Part shown: positions 1 through 8,350 of the stretch, piece after piece
Layout: every line of letters begins with the position of its first letter
How positions within the stretch are numbered: the stretch's first letter is position 1
Assembly: GCF_031458235.1 (NCBI RefSeq)
Contig: NZ_JAVDYB010000001.1
Span: forward strand, 1,509,001 to 1,573,000
DNA length: 64,000 nt
Reading direction: 5' to 3'
Origin: Catenuloplanes atrovinosus
GTDB taxonomy: Bacteria > Actinomycetota > Actinomycetes > Mycobacteriales > Micromonosporaceae
Translations under genes and position numbers: made by a program
Notes under the pieces: model-generated
What the model saw: only the letters and a program-made list of their open reading frames with translations
The model's database searches: none
Told to the model about the DNA's origin: nothing

Positions 1-3
1 CCC

Positions 4-74
4 GCGCGTCGATCTAGGCCGGATTCGCGTGATTGGTGATCGACGCGCGGGAATCCGCCCTAGATCGGCGCGGG
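4..74. repeat. Palindromic dispersed repeat, copy 1
   Basis: Imperfect palindrome of about 70 bp. Its outer arms read GCGTCGATCTAGG-CCGGATTC and GAATCCGCCCTAGATCGGCGC. The middle contains a second GATCGACGCG motif. Three more copies lie at 149-220, 56304-56372 and 59461-59530, all between genes. The structure (non-coding, palindromic, dispersed) suits a REP- or MITE-like element. No transposase is linked to it here. Confidence 0.75.
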
Positions 75-148
75 GGTTGGTGACGCGGGGCGCCATCGGT
101 GGAGCGTCGGTGCGTGCGGTGTCCGCCGGTGTGGCGTGCGCCGACCGT

Positions 149-220
149 GCGCGTCGATCTAGGCGGGATTCGCGTGATCGGTGATCGACGCGCGGGAATC
201 CGCCCTAGATCGGCGCGGGG
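149..220. repeat. Palindromic dispersed repeat, copy 2
   Basis: Near-identical copy of the element at 4-74, in the same orientation and exactly 145 bp further on. The pair may come from a local duplication or two neighbouring insertions. The arms are GCGTCGATCTAGGCGGGATTC and GAATCCGCCCTAGATCGGCGC. The sequence between the two copies (about 75-148) shows no gene. Confidence 0.75.
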
Positions 221-289
221 TAGCAGATGGTCGGGCGCTTCGCGTCCGAAAACGTCATATTGAGGGTGGGGCCGGTCGTCCAGTGTGAC

Positions 290-340
290 TGTGAGGCTCA
301 GGCACCTTATACGCGCGGAATAAGGTGCCTGAGCCTCACA
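290..340. repeat. Perfect 21-bp inverted repeat (long hairpin)
   Basis: The arms at 290-310 and 320-340 are exact reverse complements over 21 bp, starting TGTGAGGCTCAGG and enclosing a 9-base loop. There is no T-tract on either side, so it is not a textbook intrinsic terminator. It lies in a gene-free stretch (1-615). It could be a bidirectional transcription stop, a protein-binding palindrome or a remnant of a mobile element. The rest of 221-615 shows only a short duplicated GCCCGGTGATGCTGA and no convincing gene. Confidence 0.7.
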
Positions 341-615
341 AAGTGAGCGATCGGGCGGAGCGGGCGAGATCGCTCGTGATCCGTGGACCGGCCGGCCCGG
401 CTCCCGGCATGACCGCGAAGGACTCCGCCGCCAAGGCCGGTGCCGCCGAGCCCGGTGATGCTGAGCCCGGTGATGCTGAGCCCGATGCCGTCGAAATCGC
501 TGACGCCGAGTCCGCAGGCCGGGCTACGACCGGCCGCCGGCCGAGGTCGCGCCCCGCCGCGGCGGGAGGGCGGCGGCGACGCTGATGGGGTCGTCGCCGC
601 CCGCGCGGACCCGGA

Positions 616-1092
616 TCACCAGGTGTGCCAGCGGAACCAGGAGCGGGCCGCGCGCGTGTTCAGCAGCAGCAGGTAGAGCGCCGGCCCCACCAGACCCGCT
701 GCCTGTGCCGGGTCGTTCGTGGTGGCGACCGCGACCACGACGCTTCCCACGGCGACCAGGTTCAGCATGATCATCAGAACCCGCGCCCACTGGCGCCCCC
801 GCTGAAGCTTGCGGCCGATGAAGACCGAGATGAGCGCGGACGCGGCCAGTACGCCGGCCACGGTGTAGGCGATCGGGGTCAGGCGGGCCGGGTCCGCGAA
901 CTGGCTGTCGCCGGCGAACGGGTCCGCGGGCATGGTGAGCAGCACGGCGGCCGCCGCGAGCTGCAGCGCGGCGCCGAGGTAGTGCAGGATCGCCAGCGTG
1001 TGCACGCTCGGCGGTGCGGACCGTCGCACCGGCTGCCGCAGGGGCGCGGCCGGGTACGCCGCGTAGTGGGGGTGGGCGTATCCGTACGACAT
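616..1092 (-). CDS. Membrane protein of unknown function
   Basis: The predicted protein has 158 residues. A short Tyr/Pro/His-rich cytoplasmic head (MSYGYAHPHYAAYP) is followed by about four hydrophobic segments, consistent with a small four-helix integral membrane protein. The start at 1092 is preferred over an upstream in-frame start at 1170 because a strong GGAGGAG ribosome site lies 6-12 bases before it. I do not recognise a named family with certainty. Many actinobacterial small membrane proteins have this layout. It stands alone, converging on nothing and downstream of the repeat-rich spacer. Confidence 0.75.
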   Translation of the reverse strand: MSYGYAHPHYAAYPAAPLRQPVRRSAPPSVHTLAILHYLGAALQLAAAAVLLTMPADPFAGDSQFADPARLTPIAYTVAGVLAASALISVFIGRKLQRGRQWARVLMIMLNLVAVGSVVVAVATTNDPAQAAGLVGPALYLLLLNTRAARSWFRWHTW

Positions 1093-1171
1093 CGTGTCGC
1101 TCCTCCTCGTTGGGGTGTCCGCTACAGCCTCGCGGGACCCCGGGCCCGGCGAATCCCGGGAAGATGCCACG

Positions 1172-1915
1172 TCAGGAGCGGCAGCGGTCCGCGCTGTAGA
1201 GGTGGCTGTCCGGGAACGCGGCGGCGGTCAGCGCCGGACCCACGATGATCACGGCGGTACGCCGGATGCCGGCGGCGTGGACCAGCGGCGCGACGGTGCC
1301 GAGCGTGCCACGCACGATCTCCTCGTCCGGGCGGGAGGCGCGGGCGACCACCGCCACCGGGCAGTCCGCGCCGTAGTGCGGGATCAGCTCGCCGACCAGG
1401 TGGTCGATGCGCTGCACGGCCAGATGCAGCACCAGCGTGGCGCCGGACGCGGCCAGCGTGGGCAGCTGCTCGCGGGGCGGCATCGCGGTCGCGCGCTCCG
1501 CGGTACGGGTGAGGATCACGGTCTGGGCGACCTCCGGCACGGTCAGCTCGCGGCGCAGGCTGGCGGCCGCGGCGGCGAAGGCCGGGACGCCGGGGACCAC
1601 GTCGTACGGGACGCCGGCCGCGTCCAGGCGGCGCATCTGCTCGGCCATGGCGGAGAAGACGGACGGGTCGCCGGAGTGCAGGCGGGCCACGTCGAGACCG
1701 GCCTCGTGCGCGGCGACCAGCGCGGCGATGATCTCGTCGAGCGACATGCGGGCCGTGTCGACCAGCCGGGCGCCGGACGGGCACCAGGTGAGCATCTCCG
1801 GCGGTACCAGGCTGCCGGCGTAGAGGCAGACCGGGCTGGCGGCGATCAGGTTCCGCCCACGCACGGTGATCAGGTCGGCGGCGCCCGGGCCGGCGCCGAT
1901 GAAGTGCACGGTCAT
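1172..1915 (-). CDS. cobM: Precorrin-4 C11-methyltransferase
   Basis: This 247-residue protein matches the tetrapyrrole methylase family, SAM-dependent enzymes that methylate corrin intermediates. The N-terminal [17 protein letters not shown] glycine loop, the YAGSLVP motif near residue 40, the [11 protein letters not shown] stretch and [15 protein letters not shown] are characteristic of CobM/CbiF. It acts on precorrin-4 in the aerobic cobalamin pathway or cobalt-precorrin-4 in the anaerobic one; the sequence does not separate these. Its ATG overlaps the stop of the upstream cobL by 4 bp (ATGA, 1912-1915), so the two are probably translationally coupled. The rest of the cobalamin pathway is not in this window. 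Confidence 0.95.
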   Translation of the reverse strand: MTVHFIGAGPGAADLITVRGRNLIAASPVCLYAGSLVPPEMLTWCPSGARLVDTARMSLDEIIAALVAAHEAGLDVARLHSGDPSVFSAMAEQMRRLDAAGVPYDVVPGVPAFAAAAASLRRELTVPEVAQTVILTRTAERATAMPPREQLPTLAASGATLVLHLAVQRIDHLVGELIPHYGADCPVAVVARASRPDEEIVRGTLGTVAPLVHAAGIRRTAVIIVGPALTAAAFPDSHLYSADRCRS

Positions 1916-3117
1916 GAGCTGCGTACCGTCCATTGGGTCACGGGGAGCGCGGGGCGCCAGGCGGTGAAGCCGCCGACCGCGCCGGCGCGGGAGATCTCGA
2001 TGCGGGTGAGGTCGCCGCCGAGCCGGTCCCGCGCGGCCGTGACCACGCGTTCCGACTCGAGGGTGACCGCGTTGACGACGAGCCGGCCGCCGGGGCGCAG
2101 CGCCGACCAGCAGGCGTCGATCATGCCGGGCGCGGTGACGCCACCGCCGACGAAGATCGCGTCCGGGCGTTCCAGGCCGTCCAGCGCGGCCGGTGCCGCA
2201 CCACGGACCACGGTCAGCGACGGCACGCCGAGCGCCGCCGCGTTCCCGGTCAGGCGCGCGGCCCGCGCCTCGTCCGCCTCGATCGCCACGGCACGGCAGG
2301 CCGGGTGGGCGCGCATCCACTCGATCGCGATGCTGCCCGCGCCCGCGCCGACGTCCCAGAGCAACTGCCCGGGTACGGGTGCGAGCCGGGCCAGCGTGAT
2401 CGCGCGGACCTCCCGCTTGGTGAGCTGGCCGTCGTGCTCGTAGGCGTCGTCCGGCAGGCCGGGCACCGCGGGCAGCAGCGCGGCGTCCGGGTCGGCCACG
2501 CACGTCACGGCCAGCACGTTCAGCGGCGCGGCGGGGGAGGCGGGCCAGGTCGCGGCCGTGCCGGTGACGTGCCGTTCGCCGTACCCGCCCAGGTTCTCCA
2601 GCACGGTGAGCGTGCTCCCGCCGTACCCGCGCCGGGTCAGCAGCCCGGCCACGGCGGCGGGCGAGCGGCCGTCGGCGCTCAGCACCAGCAGGCGCCGGCC
2701 GGGCTGGATCCTGGCGTGCAGCGCGTCGAGCGGCCGGCCGACCACGCTCACCACCTCGGTCTCCTCGACCGGCCAGCCCATCCGGGCGCAGGCCAGCGAG
2801 ATCGCGGACGGATGCGGCACGACGCGGAACCCGCGCGACCCGGCCAGCCGAACCAGCGTGCCGCCGATGCCGAAGTGCATCGGGTCGCCGCTGGCCAGCA
2901 CGCACACCGCGCGGCCGGCGTACCGGTCCAGCAGGCCCGGGAGCGCGGGGATCAAGGGCGCCGGCCACGGTACGCGTTCGGCCGCGACCTCCGCGGGGAT
3001 CAGCGCCAGCTGTCGCGCGCTGCCCAGCAGCACCTCGGCCGCGTGCACGGCCTCCCGCCCCGGCGGCGCCAGCCCGTCCCACCCGTCCGCCCCGATCCCG
3101 ACCACCGCGACGGTCAC
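1912..3117 (-). CDS. cobL: Precorrin-6Y C5,15-methyltransferase (decarboxylating)
   Basis: The protein has 401 residues and two parts, as in CobL. An N-terminal tetrapyrrole methylase half (CbiE-like, about 1-195) carries [12 protein letters not shown] and the [15 protein letters not shown] loop. A C-terminal CbiT-like half (about 215-395) carries the SAM-binding motif [14 protein letters not shown]. It methylates C5 and C15 of the corrin ring and decarboxylates the C12 acetate side chain. It is the first gene of a two-gene unit with cobM. A 75-bp tandem repeat array lies directly upstream (3136-3487), so the promoter must lie within or beyond the array. Confidence 0.95.
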   Translation of the reverse strand: MTVAVVGIGADGWDGLAPPGREAVHAAEVLLGSARQLALIPAEVAAERVPWPAPLIPALPGLLDRYAGRAVCVLASGDPMHFGIGGTLVRLAGSRGFRVVPHPSAISLACARMGWPVEETEVVSVVGRPLDALHARIQPGRRLLVLSADGRSPAAVAGLLTRRGYGGSTLTVLENLGGYGERHVTGTAATWPASPAAPLNVLAVTCVADPDAALLPAVPGLPDDAYEHDGQLTKREVRAITLARLAPVPGQLLWDVGAGAGSIAIEWMRAHPACRAVAIEADEARAARLTGNAAALGVPSLTVVRGAAPAALDGLERPDAIFVGGGVTAPGMIDACWSALRPGGRLVVNAVTLESERVVTAARDRLGGDLTRIEISRAGAVGGFTAWRPALPVTQWTVRSS

Positions 3118-3135
3118 GCCGAACCCCCGCTCGCG

Positions 3136-3487
3136 CCGCGGTGGCGTGGCGGGCGGCGCCGAGCCACCGCGGCGCTCGCAAGCGGGCGTGCGCCGGGTGT
3201 TGCGGCGGCCGTCCGGTGGCGTGGTGGGCGGCGCTGAGCCGCCGATTCGCTCGCACGCTCACGTGTGCCGGGTGTTGTGGCGGTCGTCCGGTGGCGTGGT
3301 GGGCGGCGCCGAGCCGCCGATTCGCTCGCACGCTCACGTGTGCCGGGTGTTGCGGCGGTCGTCCGGTGGCGTGGTGGGCGGCGCTGAGCCGCCGATTCGC
3401 TCGCACGCTCACGTGTGCCGGGTGTTGCGGTGGCCGTCCGGTGGCGTGGTGGGCGGCGCTGAGCCGCCGATTCGCTCGCACGCTCGC
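3136..3487. repeat. 75-bp tandem repeat array (about 4.7 copies)
   Basis: Units begin GTCCGGTGGCGTGGTGGGCG and recur at 3211, 3286, 3361 and 3436, exactly 75 bp apart. A decayed copy precedes them (about 3136-3210) and a truncated one ends at 3487. Units differ by only a few bases. Because 75 is a multiple of three, false open frames run through the array with a 25-residue period. The array fills the gap between cobL and the next upstream gene. Related single copies appear near 5234-5290 and, inverted and decayed, near 24985-25045. Confidence 0.9.
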
Positions 3488-3901
3488 TCATGTCACGTTG
3501 CCGAGTACGCGGGTGATGGTGATCTCGAGGATGACGCGGGCCGGGTTGACGCGTGGGGTGCGGTAGCGCTCGGCGTAGCGGCGTTCCGCGTCCGCGATGA
3601 AGTCCGGCTCGGCACGGACCCGGGCCCGGCCCTCGACCGTCGACCAGTGGCGGCCGTCCACGGAGCAGAGCGCGACCGTGCCGGTGGCCGCGGCGTTGCG
3701 CGCCTTGGTGCTGGTGCCGGACGTGAGGACCAGCGCGGTCCCGGCCTCCCAGTCGATCACGGCGCCGACCGGCGTGACGTGCGGCGTGCCGTCCCGGCGC
3801 AGCGTGGTGAGCGTGCACAGGTGCCGCTCGGTCCAGAACCGGCGGAAATCGTCCCCGACGTCGGCCAGCCCACGCCGGCGTTGCACGCTGCTCACCCGCA
3901 C
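3488..3901 (-). CDS. PPOX-class F420/FMN split-barrel oxidoreductase
   Basis: The 137-residue protein has the pyridoxamine 5'-phosphate oxidase-like split beta-barrel pattern: FRRFWTERHLCTLTTLRRDGTPHVTPVGAVID, then VLTSGTSTKARNAAATG, then ALCSVDGRHWSTVEGRARV. Small actinobacterial members of this family use F420 or FMN and often act on unknown substrates. The start is a GTG at 3901; another GTG six bases later is possible. The stop abuts the 75-bp repeat array. No linked gene gives a substrate clue; cobL/cobM lie beyond the array. Confidence 0.85.
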   Translation of the reverse strand: MRVSSVQRRRGLADVGDDFRRFWTERHLCTLTTLRRDGTPHVTPVGAVIDWEAGTALVLTSGTSTKARNAAATGTVALCSVDGRHWSTVEGRARVRAEPDFIADAERRYAERYRTPRVNPARVILEITITRVLGNVT

Positions 3902-3967
3902 GAGACTGTCAGATCCGGCGCCGGCCGGTGACCGGCCCCCGCCCGGTGGTGACGAAGAACCCAGCGC

Positions 3968-5089
3968 TCAGGTGGTGGGGCGGCGGCCCGGGCGCGGGTG
4001 GAAGCCGCGGCCCGGCCGGATGATCCGGCGCCGGGTGCCGCCCGGCACCGCGCAGGAGGGCAGGCCGCGCTGGCCGACCGCGATCTGCGCGCGCCGCCGG
4101 CCTGGAATGGTCACGGACCGCGACCGCTGCGCCGGCCCCGCCGTGGCGGAGGCGGTGGTCGCCGGCCCGGGGGACGCGACGCCGGGCTCGCCGGACACGT
4201 CGCCGGGCCCGGGGACGGCGGGGGAGCCGCCGCCGGTCTCCGGCGCCTCGGCGAGCTCGGTGTCGTCGCCGTCCGCCGGGCGGGTGAGCAGCAGCACGCC
4301 CCAGATGGCCAGCGCGCCCCCGGTGGCCGCCACGCCGCCGCCGGCCAGGCCGCCGACGAACCGCTCGTCCAGCAGCAGCATGCCGATCACCGCGGACGCC
4401 ACCGGGTTGGACAGCGACACCGTGGCCAGCGGCGCGCCGAGGCCGCCGTCCCGGTACGCCGCCTGGGACAGCAGCACGCCCGCGGACATGAACGCGGCCA
4501 GCGTGAACGCGGCCGGTGAGACGACCGCCAGCGGACCGTCCGCCGCGACCTGCAGCGACACGGTCTGGGTCAGCGCCGAGGAGCAGGCGAACGCCACGCC
4601 GGACGCCACCGCGTACAGCAGGCCGGACTGCGTGGCCGCGTGCAGTTGCCGGGCCAGCGTCGCCACCCCGATCACCACGCCGCCGCCGAGCATGGCGACG
4701 GTCAGCACCTCGGTGGAGTCGAGCGCGCGGGCGCTGCCCAGCGGCGCCGTGATGACCAGCAGCGCGAGGCCGGCGATGGTGAGCCCGGCGCCGCGCCAGT
4801 GCACGGCGGCGACCGTGCGGCCGATGACGGCCGCACCCATCGGCAGCGCGAAGACGAGCGTGAGCAGGCCGAGCGGCTGCACGATGCTGAGCGGCCCGAA
4901 CGCGAGCGCGCCGACGTGGAGCCCGGCACCGGCGCCGTTGAGCGCCACGGACAACCACCAGTGGGGGACGCGGAGCGAGGCGAGGATGCCGGCGCCGTGC
5001 GCGGCGACCCGCTCCTGCACCACCGCGCCCGCGGCGTAGGCGCCCGCGGACGCGACGCTGAGCGCGATGGCGATCGCCAGTGCGTTCAT
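3968..5089 (-). CDS. DMT-superfamily (EamA-like) membrane transporter
   Basis: This 373-residue protein has about nine or ten hydrophobic helices over residues 1-280, arranged as two repeats, with small-residue-rich helices such as SVASAGAYAAGAVV and PLGLLTLVFALPMGAAVIG. This resembles the drug/metabolite transporter superfamily. The second half carries SNPVASAVIGMLLLDERF, typical of EamA repeats. The last 90 residues are a Gly/Pro/Glu/Arg-rich tail with no predicted fold, longer than in most family members. The substrate is unknown. Confidence 0.8.
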   Translation of the reverse strand: MNALAIAIALSVASAGAYAAGAVVQERVAAHGAGILASLRVPHWWLSVALNGAGAGLHVGALAFGPLSIVQPLGLLTLVFALPMGAAVIGRTVAAVHWRGAGLTIAGLALLVITAPLGSARALDSTEVLTVAMLGGGVVIGVATLARQLHAATQSGLLYAVASGVAFACSSALTQTVSLQVAADGPLAVVSPAAFTLAAFMSAGVLLSQAAYRDGGLGAPLATVSLSNPVASAVIGMLLLDERFVGGLAGGGVAATGGALAIWGVLLLTRPADGDDTELAEAPETGGGSPAVPGPGDVSGEPGVASPGPATTASATAGPAQRSRSVTIPGRRRAQIAVGQRGLPSCAVPGGTRRRIIRPGRGFHPRPGRRPTT

Positions 5090-5217
5090 CTCGCTATCCA
5101 GTCCGGGCCATGCGACGTCATGCCCTCAACGATCCCGCATCGATCGGCGGGAGTCGTCCGGATAACGAGTGAATGTTGCGTACAGCACCCGTCGTACGCC
5201 GGATCGTTACCGTCATG

Positions 5218-5297
5218 CCTGAGGATGACGCCGCCGGCGGTTGCGTGGTGGTCGGCGCTGCACCGATGCCTCGCTCGCGCGCTCGCTCATCCTCAGG
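5218..5297. repeat. Repeat copy bounded by 11-bp inverted repeats
   Basis: CCTGAGGATGA at 5218-5228 and TCATCCTCAGG at 5287-5297 are perfect reverse complements. Between them lies a decayed copy of the 75-bp unit seen at 3136-3487 (GCGTGGTGGTCGGCGCTG followed by CGCTCGCGCGCTCGCTC). The 80-bp unit looks like a miniature element with terminal inverted repeats, or a long terminator hairpin after the gene that stops at 5309. The rest of the 5090-5308 gap shows nothing else clear. Confidence 0.6.
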
Positions 5298-5308
5298 TCG
5301 GACACCGT

Positions 5309-6781
5309 TCACGTCCACTCGTGGACCGGGCGGTTCGTGTGCATGTTGTCCAGGTACCGGCCGAGCATCTCGTGCAGCGCCGCCCGCCGGTCCAGGTTGC
5401 CGCGCTCCTCCAACTCACGCACGGTCTCCACCTGCCAGGTGGCGCCGTTGGCCGAGGCGAGGCAGCGGGCCTCGATCACGCCGAGCAGCCGGTCGCGCTC
5501 GTCCGGGCGTACCCCCCAGGCGTTAAGACCCTGGTATGCCAACGGCAGCAGCCGGCGTAGCACCAGCTCGGTGACCGGCACCGTGCCCGCGTCCGGCCAG
5601 TAGACGGACGCGGAGATGCCGTGCCGGGAGGCGGCGTGGAAGTTCTCCTCCGCCGCGCCGAAGGACATCCGCGACCAGAGCGGGCGTTCCGACTCGGCCA
5701 GCGCGCGGGCCAGCCCGAAGTAGAACGCGCCGTTCGCCAGCGTGTCGACCACGGTCGGGCCGGCCGGCAGCGTGCGGTTCTCCACGCGCAGGTGCGGTAC
5801 GCCGTTGACCACGTCGTACACCGGCCGGTTCCACCGGTAGATGGTGCCGTTGTGCAGGCGCAACTCCGGCAGTGACGGCGTCTCGCCGCGGGCCAGCGTC
5901 TCGACCGGGTCGTCGTCCTCGCAGACCGGCAGCAGCGCGGGGAAGTACCGGACGTTCTCCTCGAACAGGTCGAACACGGACGTGATCCACCGCTCGCCGA
6001 ACCAGACGCGCGGCCGTACCCCCTGGGCCTTGATCTCTTCCGATCTGGTGTCCGTGGCCTGCTCGAACAGCGGGATCCGGGTCTCCCGCCACAGCTCGCG
6101 GCCGAGCAGGTAGGGGGAGTTGGCGCCGAGCGCGACCTGCACGCCGGAGATGGCCTGGGCGGCGTTCCAGTACGCGGCGAAGTCGTCCGGGCTGACCTGC
6201 AGGTGGAACTGCGTGCTGGTGCAGGCCGCCTCCGGCACCACCGTGTCCGCGGTCAGCTCCAGCCGCTCCGGCCCGTCGATGCGGATGTCCAGGTCCTCGC
6301 CCCGGGCCGCGAAGATCTGCTCGTTGAGCAGCTGATAGCGCGGGTTCACGGAGAGCGAGTCCAGGGTGAGGTGCTCCGGCCGCAGCGTGGGCAGGATGCC
6401 GATCATGGCCATCCGGGCGCCGACCGCCCGCGCCTTGGACTCCGCCTCGTTGAGGCTGTCCCGCAGGTGCTTCTCGAACCCGGTCAGGCCCCCGTCGGAG
6501 AGGCCCAGCGGGGGTACGTTTATCTCGATGTTGAACTGGCCCAGCTCGGTCTGGAACGCCGGGTCGGCGATCGCGGCGAGCACGTCCGCGTTGCGCATGG
6601 CCGGGTCCGCGCCCGGGTCGACCAGGTTGAACTCGATCTCCAGGCCGGTCAGCGGGTGATCGGCGTCGAAGCGGTGCTCGGACAGCATCTCGGCCAGCAC
6701 GTCCAGGCAGCGCCGGATCTTCTGCCGGTACCTGGCACGGTCCTCGCGGGTGAACTCCCGGGGCCCGACCTCCTCGCCCAT
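5309..6781 (-). CDS. Glutamate-cysteine ligase family 2 (GCS2) protein
   Basis: The 490-residue protein matches the carboxylate-amine ligase GCS2 family. It has LTGLEIEFNLVD near residue 45, GQFNIEINVPPL near 95, a conserved ACTSTQFHLQVS stretch and a late NGTIYRWNRPVYD block. These enzymes join glutamate to cysteine or other amines with ATP. Mycothiol-making actinobacteria usually lack glutathione and this genome has mshC, so the real substrate may be different (for example an ergothioneine-type or unknown gamma-glutamyl product). No egtB-egtE genes are nearby. It is longer than the roughly 370-residue YbdK branch. Confidence 0.85.
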   Translation of the reverse strand: MGEEVGPREFTREDRARYRQKIRRCLDVLAEMLSEHRFDADHPLTGLEIEFNLVDPGADPAMRNADVLAAIADPAFQTELGQFNIEINVPPLGLSDGGLTGFEKHLRDSLNEAESKARAVGARMAMIGILPTLRPEHLTLDSLSVNPRYQLLNEQIFAARGEDLDIRIDGPERLELTADTVVPEAACTSTQFHLQVSPDDFAAYWNAAQAISGVQVALGANSPYLLGRELWRETRIPLFEQATDTRSEEIKAQGVRPRVWFGERWITSVFDLFEENVRYFPALLPVCEDDDPVETLARGETPSLPELRLHNGTIYRWNRPVYDVVNGVPHLRVENRTLPAGPTVVDTLANGAFYFGLARALAESERPLWSRMSFGAAEENFHAASRHGISASVYWPDAGTVPVTELVLRRLLPLAYQGLNAWGVRPDERDRLLGVIEARCLASANGATWQVETVRELEERGNLDRRAALHEMLGRYLDNMHTNRPVHEWT

Positions 6782-6853
6782 ACGCGCCGCCGCCCTCCGC
6801 CGTACGTCGTGGTTACTATCCGCTCTATCTCATTTCCAACCGGCGGAGGAATC

Positions 6854-7237
6854 ATGCGACGCGCCGCGCTGTCCCTGTTCTCGATCGTGGCGATCGCCGA
6901 GGCGTGCTCCTGGACCGGGCTGCTGATCGGGATGTTCTTCAAGTACGTGGTGGTCGGCACCGAGATCGGCGTGAAGATCTTCGGGCCGATCCACGGCGGG
7001 CTGTTCGTGGCCTACGTGGGGCTGACCCTCGCGGTCGCCCGGCTGAACCGGTGGCGCTGGACGACCGCGCTGGTCGGGCTGGTCTGCTCGATCCCGCCGC
7101 TGGCCACGCTCGCCTTCGAGCGGTGGGCGCGGCGGCGCGGGCTGCTCGCGCTAAAGCGCCACCCAGACGCCCACCACGAGCAGGATGATCACGACGCCGG
7201 CGATGGCCTGGAGCAGCATGCCCGGGCCGAGGTGTGA
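6854..7237 (+). CDS. DUF3817-type membrane protein
   Basis: The 127-residue frame starts at an ATG preceded by GGCGGAGGA. Residues 1-100 hold three hydrophobic helices with IAEACSWTGLLIGMFFKYV, IHGGLFVAYVGLTLAVARL and SIPPLATLAFERW, the layout of DUF3817 proteins (also found at the C-terminus of some MFS-like genes). The frame continues about 27 hydrophilic, His/Asp-rich residues beyond the usual end, and these are antisense to the 3' end of the converging gene at 7151. Either the stop codon was lost or this overlap is real. Function unknown; inner-membrane location likely. Confidence 0.75.
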   Translation: MRRAALSLFSIVAIAEACSWTGLLIGMFFKYVVVGTEIGVKIFGPIHGGLFVAYVGLTLAVARLNRWRWTTALVGLVCSIPPLATLAFERWARRRGLLALKRHPDAHHEQDDHDAGDGLEQHARAEV

Positions 7238-7711
7238 CCAGATGGTCGGCGGGTGCGGCACTATCACCTGCTGCGTGGTGATGTTGACGATCCGCTCGAC
7301 CCGCGGCTGAAGCTGCGGGTCCTTCTGCCGGCGCACGGTCACCTGGATGTGATCCTGCCGGATGATCGCGCTCTGGCCCACGTGCCCGTGCAGCTCCATC
7401 TCGTAGAGCTGGCCGTCGTCGCCGCGCATGCGCATCGGCGTGACCAGGAACTCCGGCCCCTTCTTCAGCTCCTTGAACTTGCGCCGCGTCGCGCCCTTGC
7501 CCGCGGCGCCCCGGACCAGCGTGAGCAGCGCGGTCCCGACCAGTTGCGCGGTGGTCGCGGCCACGAAGACCGCCATCAGGATCGGCTGGTCGACCTTGAG
7601 CTCCCGGGTGTAGCCACCGAGGTAGGTGAGGAACCGGCCGGTCACGACGGGACCGAAGCGGCGGACCACGGGCTCCGGGAAGAGTTCCTTGTCCCAGACT
7701 GCCTCGGGCAT
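7151..7711 (-). CDS. Tail-anchored hypothetical membrane protein
   Basis: The 186-residue product begins MPEAVWDKELF. One hydrophobic stretch lies near residues 45-65 (ILMAVFVAATTAQLVG) and a strongly hydrophobic C-terminal helix ends the protein (LLQAIAGVVIILLVVGVWVAL). The soluble middle has a basic patch (KGATRRKFKELKKG) and beta-rich sequence. The ATG at 7711 is chosen over a GTG at 7720 because GGAG sits 8 bases before it. I do not recognise the family. Its 3' end overlaps the convergent DUF3817 gene by 87 bp. Confidence 0.65.
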   Translation of the reverse strand: MPEAVWDKELFPEPVVRRFGPVVTGRFLTYLGGYTRELKVDQPILMAVFVAATTAQLVGTALLTLVRGAAGKGATRRKFKELKKGPEFLVTPMRMRGDDGQLYEMELHGHVGQSAIIRQDHIQVTVRRQKDPQLQPRVERIVNITTQQVIVPHPPTIWSHLGPGMLLQAIAGVVIILLVVGVWVAL

Positions 7712-7952
7712 GGGTGTCACTCCGTTTCTGCTGCCACGGGCTGAACGCTGGGTGAGCGTGGCACCTCTCGATTCTACTTTTGGTAGCCAGTTGGCGACAT
7801 TGAGTGAATCGCGCGTGATAACAAGCCCTCAAAGGCATAAACCGCCCATACGGTACGGCCGGATGGCGCGCGGTTCACCGCTTCCGCCGCGCCGGTGGCC
7901 GGTTGCGGGGGAAGATATCGGGCATAGGCCGCGGATCGCAGGGGGAAACGTG

Positions 7953-8348
7953 ATGAGCAGCCACTCGTACATCAATCCGGAGAGCGTGTTCGCGCAGACG
8001 GCGCTGGAGATGGTGGCCACGCACGGCCCGGACAGCGGCGCCCCGGACGACCACATGTGCGACCGGTGCCAGTCGCCGCTACCCTGCCCGCCGGTGCGCA
8101 ACGCGATCCTGGTCCTGGAGGGCGCCGGCCTGCCGGTCCACCCGGCCGGCAGCGCGGAGGCGCGCCGGGCCGCGGCGCAGTCCGCGCTCGGCCACCCGGC
8201 CTCCCGGCTCGGTGGCAGCCTGCTCGGCACGGGCTCCCGCGACGTCACGCCGCCCGCGCCGGACGCGGGCGACGCCGCGCTGCCGGACCGGCTGTCGGAG
8301 CCGGCCGGCGAGCCGGCGGACGCGGCCCCGGCGCGCGCGATCGCCTAG
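7953..8348 (+). CDS. Small hypothetical protein with a Cys cluster
   Basis: The 131-residue protein starts at an ATG preceded by a purine-rich CAGGGGG site. A GTG one codon earlier is also possible. Residues 34-45 contain H-x-C-x2-C-x5-C (HMCDRCQSPLPC), which might bind a metal. The rest is Ala/Pro/Gly-rich and probably disordered. I do not recognise a family. It converges on the anti-sigma-like gene that ends 2 bp further on. The 230-bp gap upstream (7721-7952) shows no other gene and probably holds the promoters of the flanking genes. Confidence 0.6.
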   Translation: MSSHSYINPESVFAQTALEMVATHGPDSGAPDDHMCDRCQSPLPCPPVRNAILVLEGAGLPVHPAGSAEARRAAAQSALGHPASRLGGSLLGTGSRDVTPPAPDAGDAALPDRLSEPAGEPADAAPARAIA

Positions 8349-8350
8349 GG

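Noticed and set aside
325-585. 86-residue open frame next to the long hairpin
   Set aside because: Ala/Glu/Arg-rich composition with an internal 15-bp duplication, no ribosome site and no recognisable domain; it begins inside the inverted repeat.
1916-3481. Long minus-strand frame extending cobM upstream to 3481
   Set aside because: It is a shadow in cobL's alternate frame plus the 25-residue periodic translation of the 75-bp array; cobL itself is in a different frame with a clear family match.
3136-3487. CRISPR-like array
   Set aside because: Units are contiguous 75-bp direct repeats with no unique spacers and no cas genes nearby.
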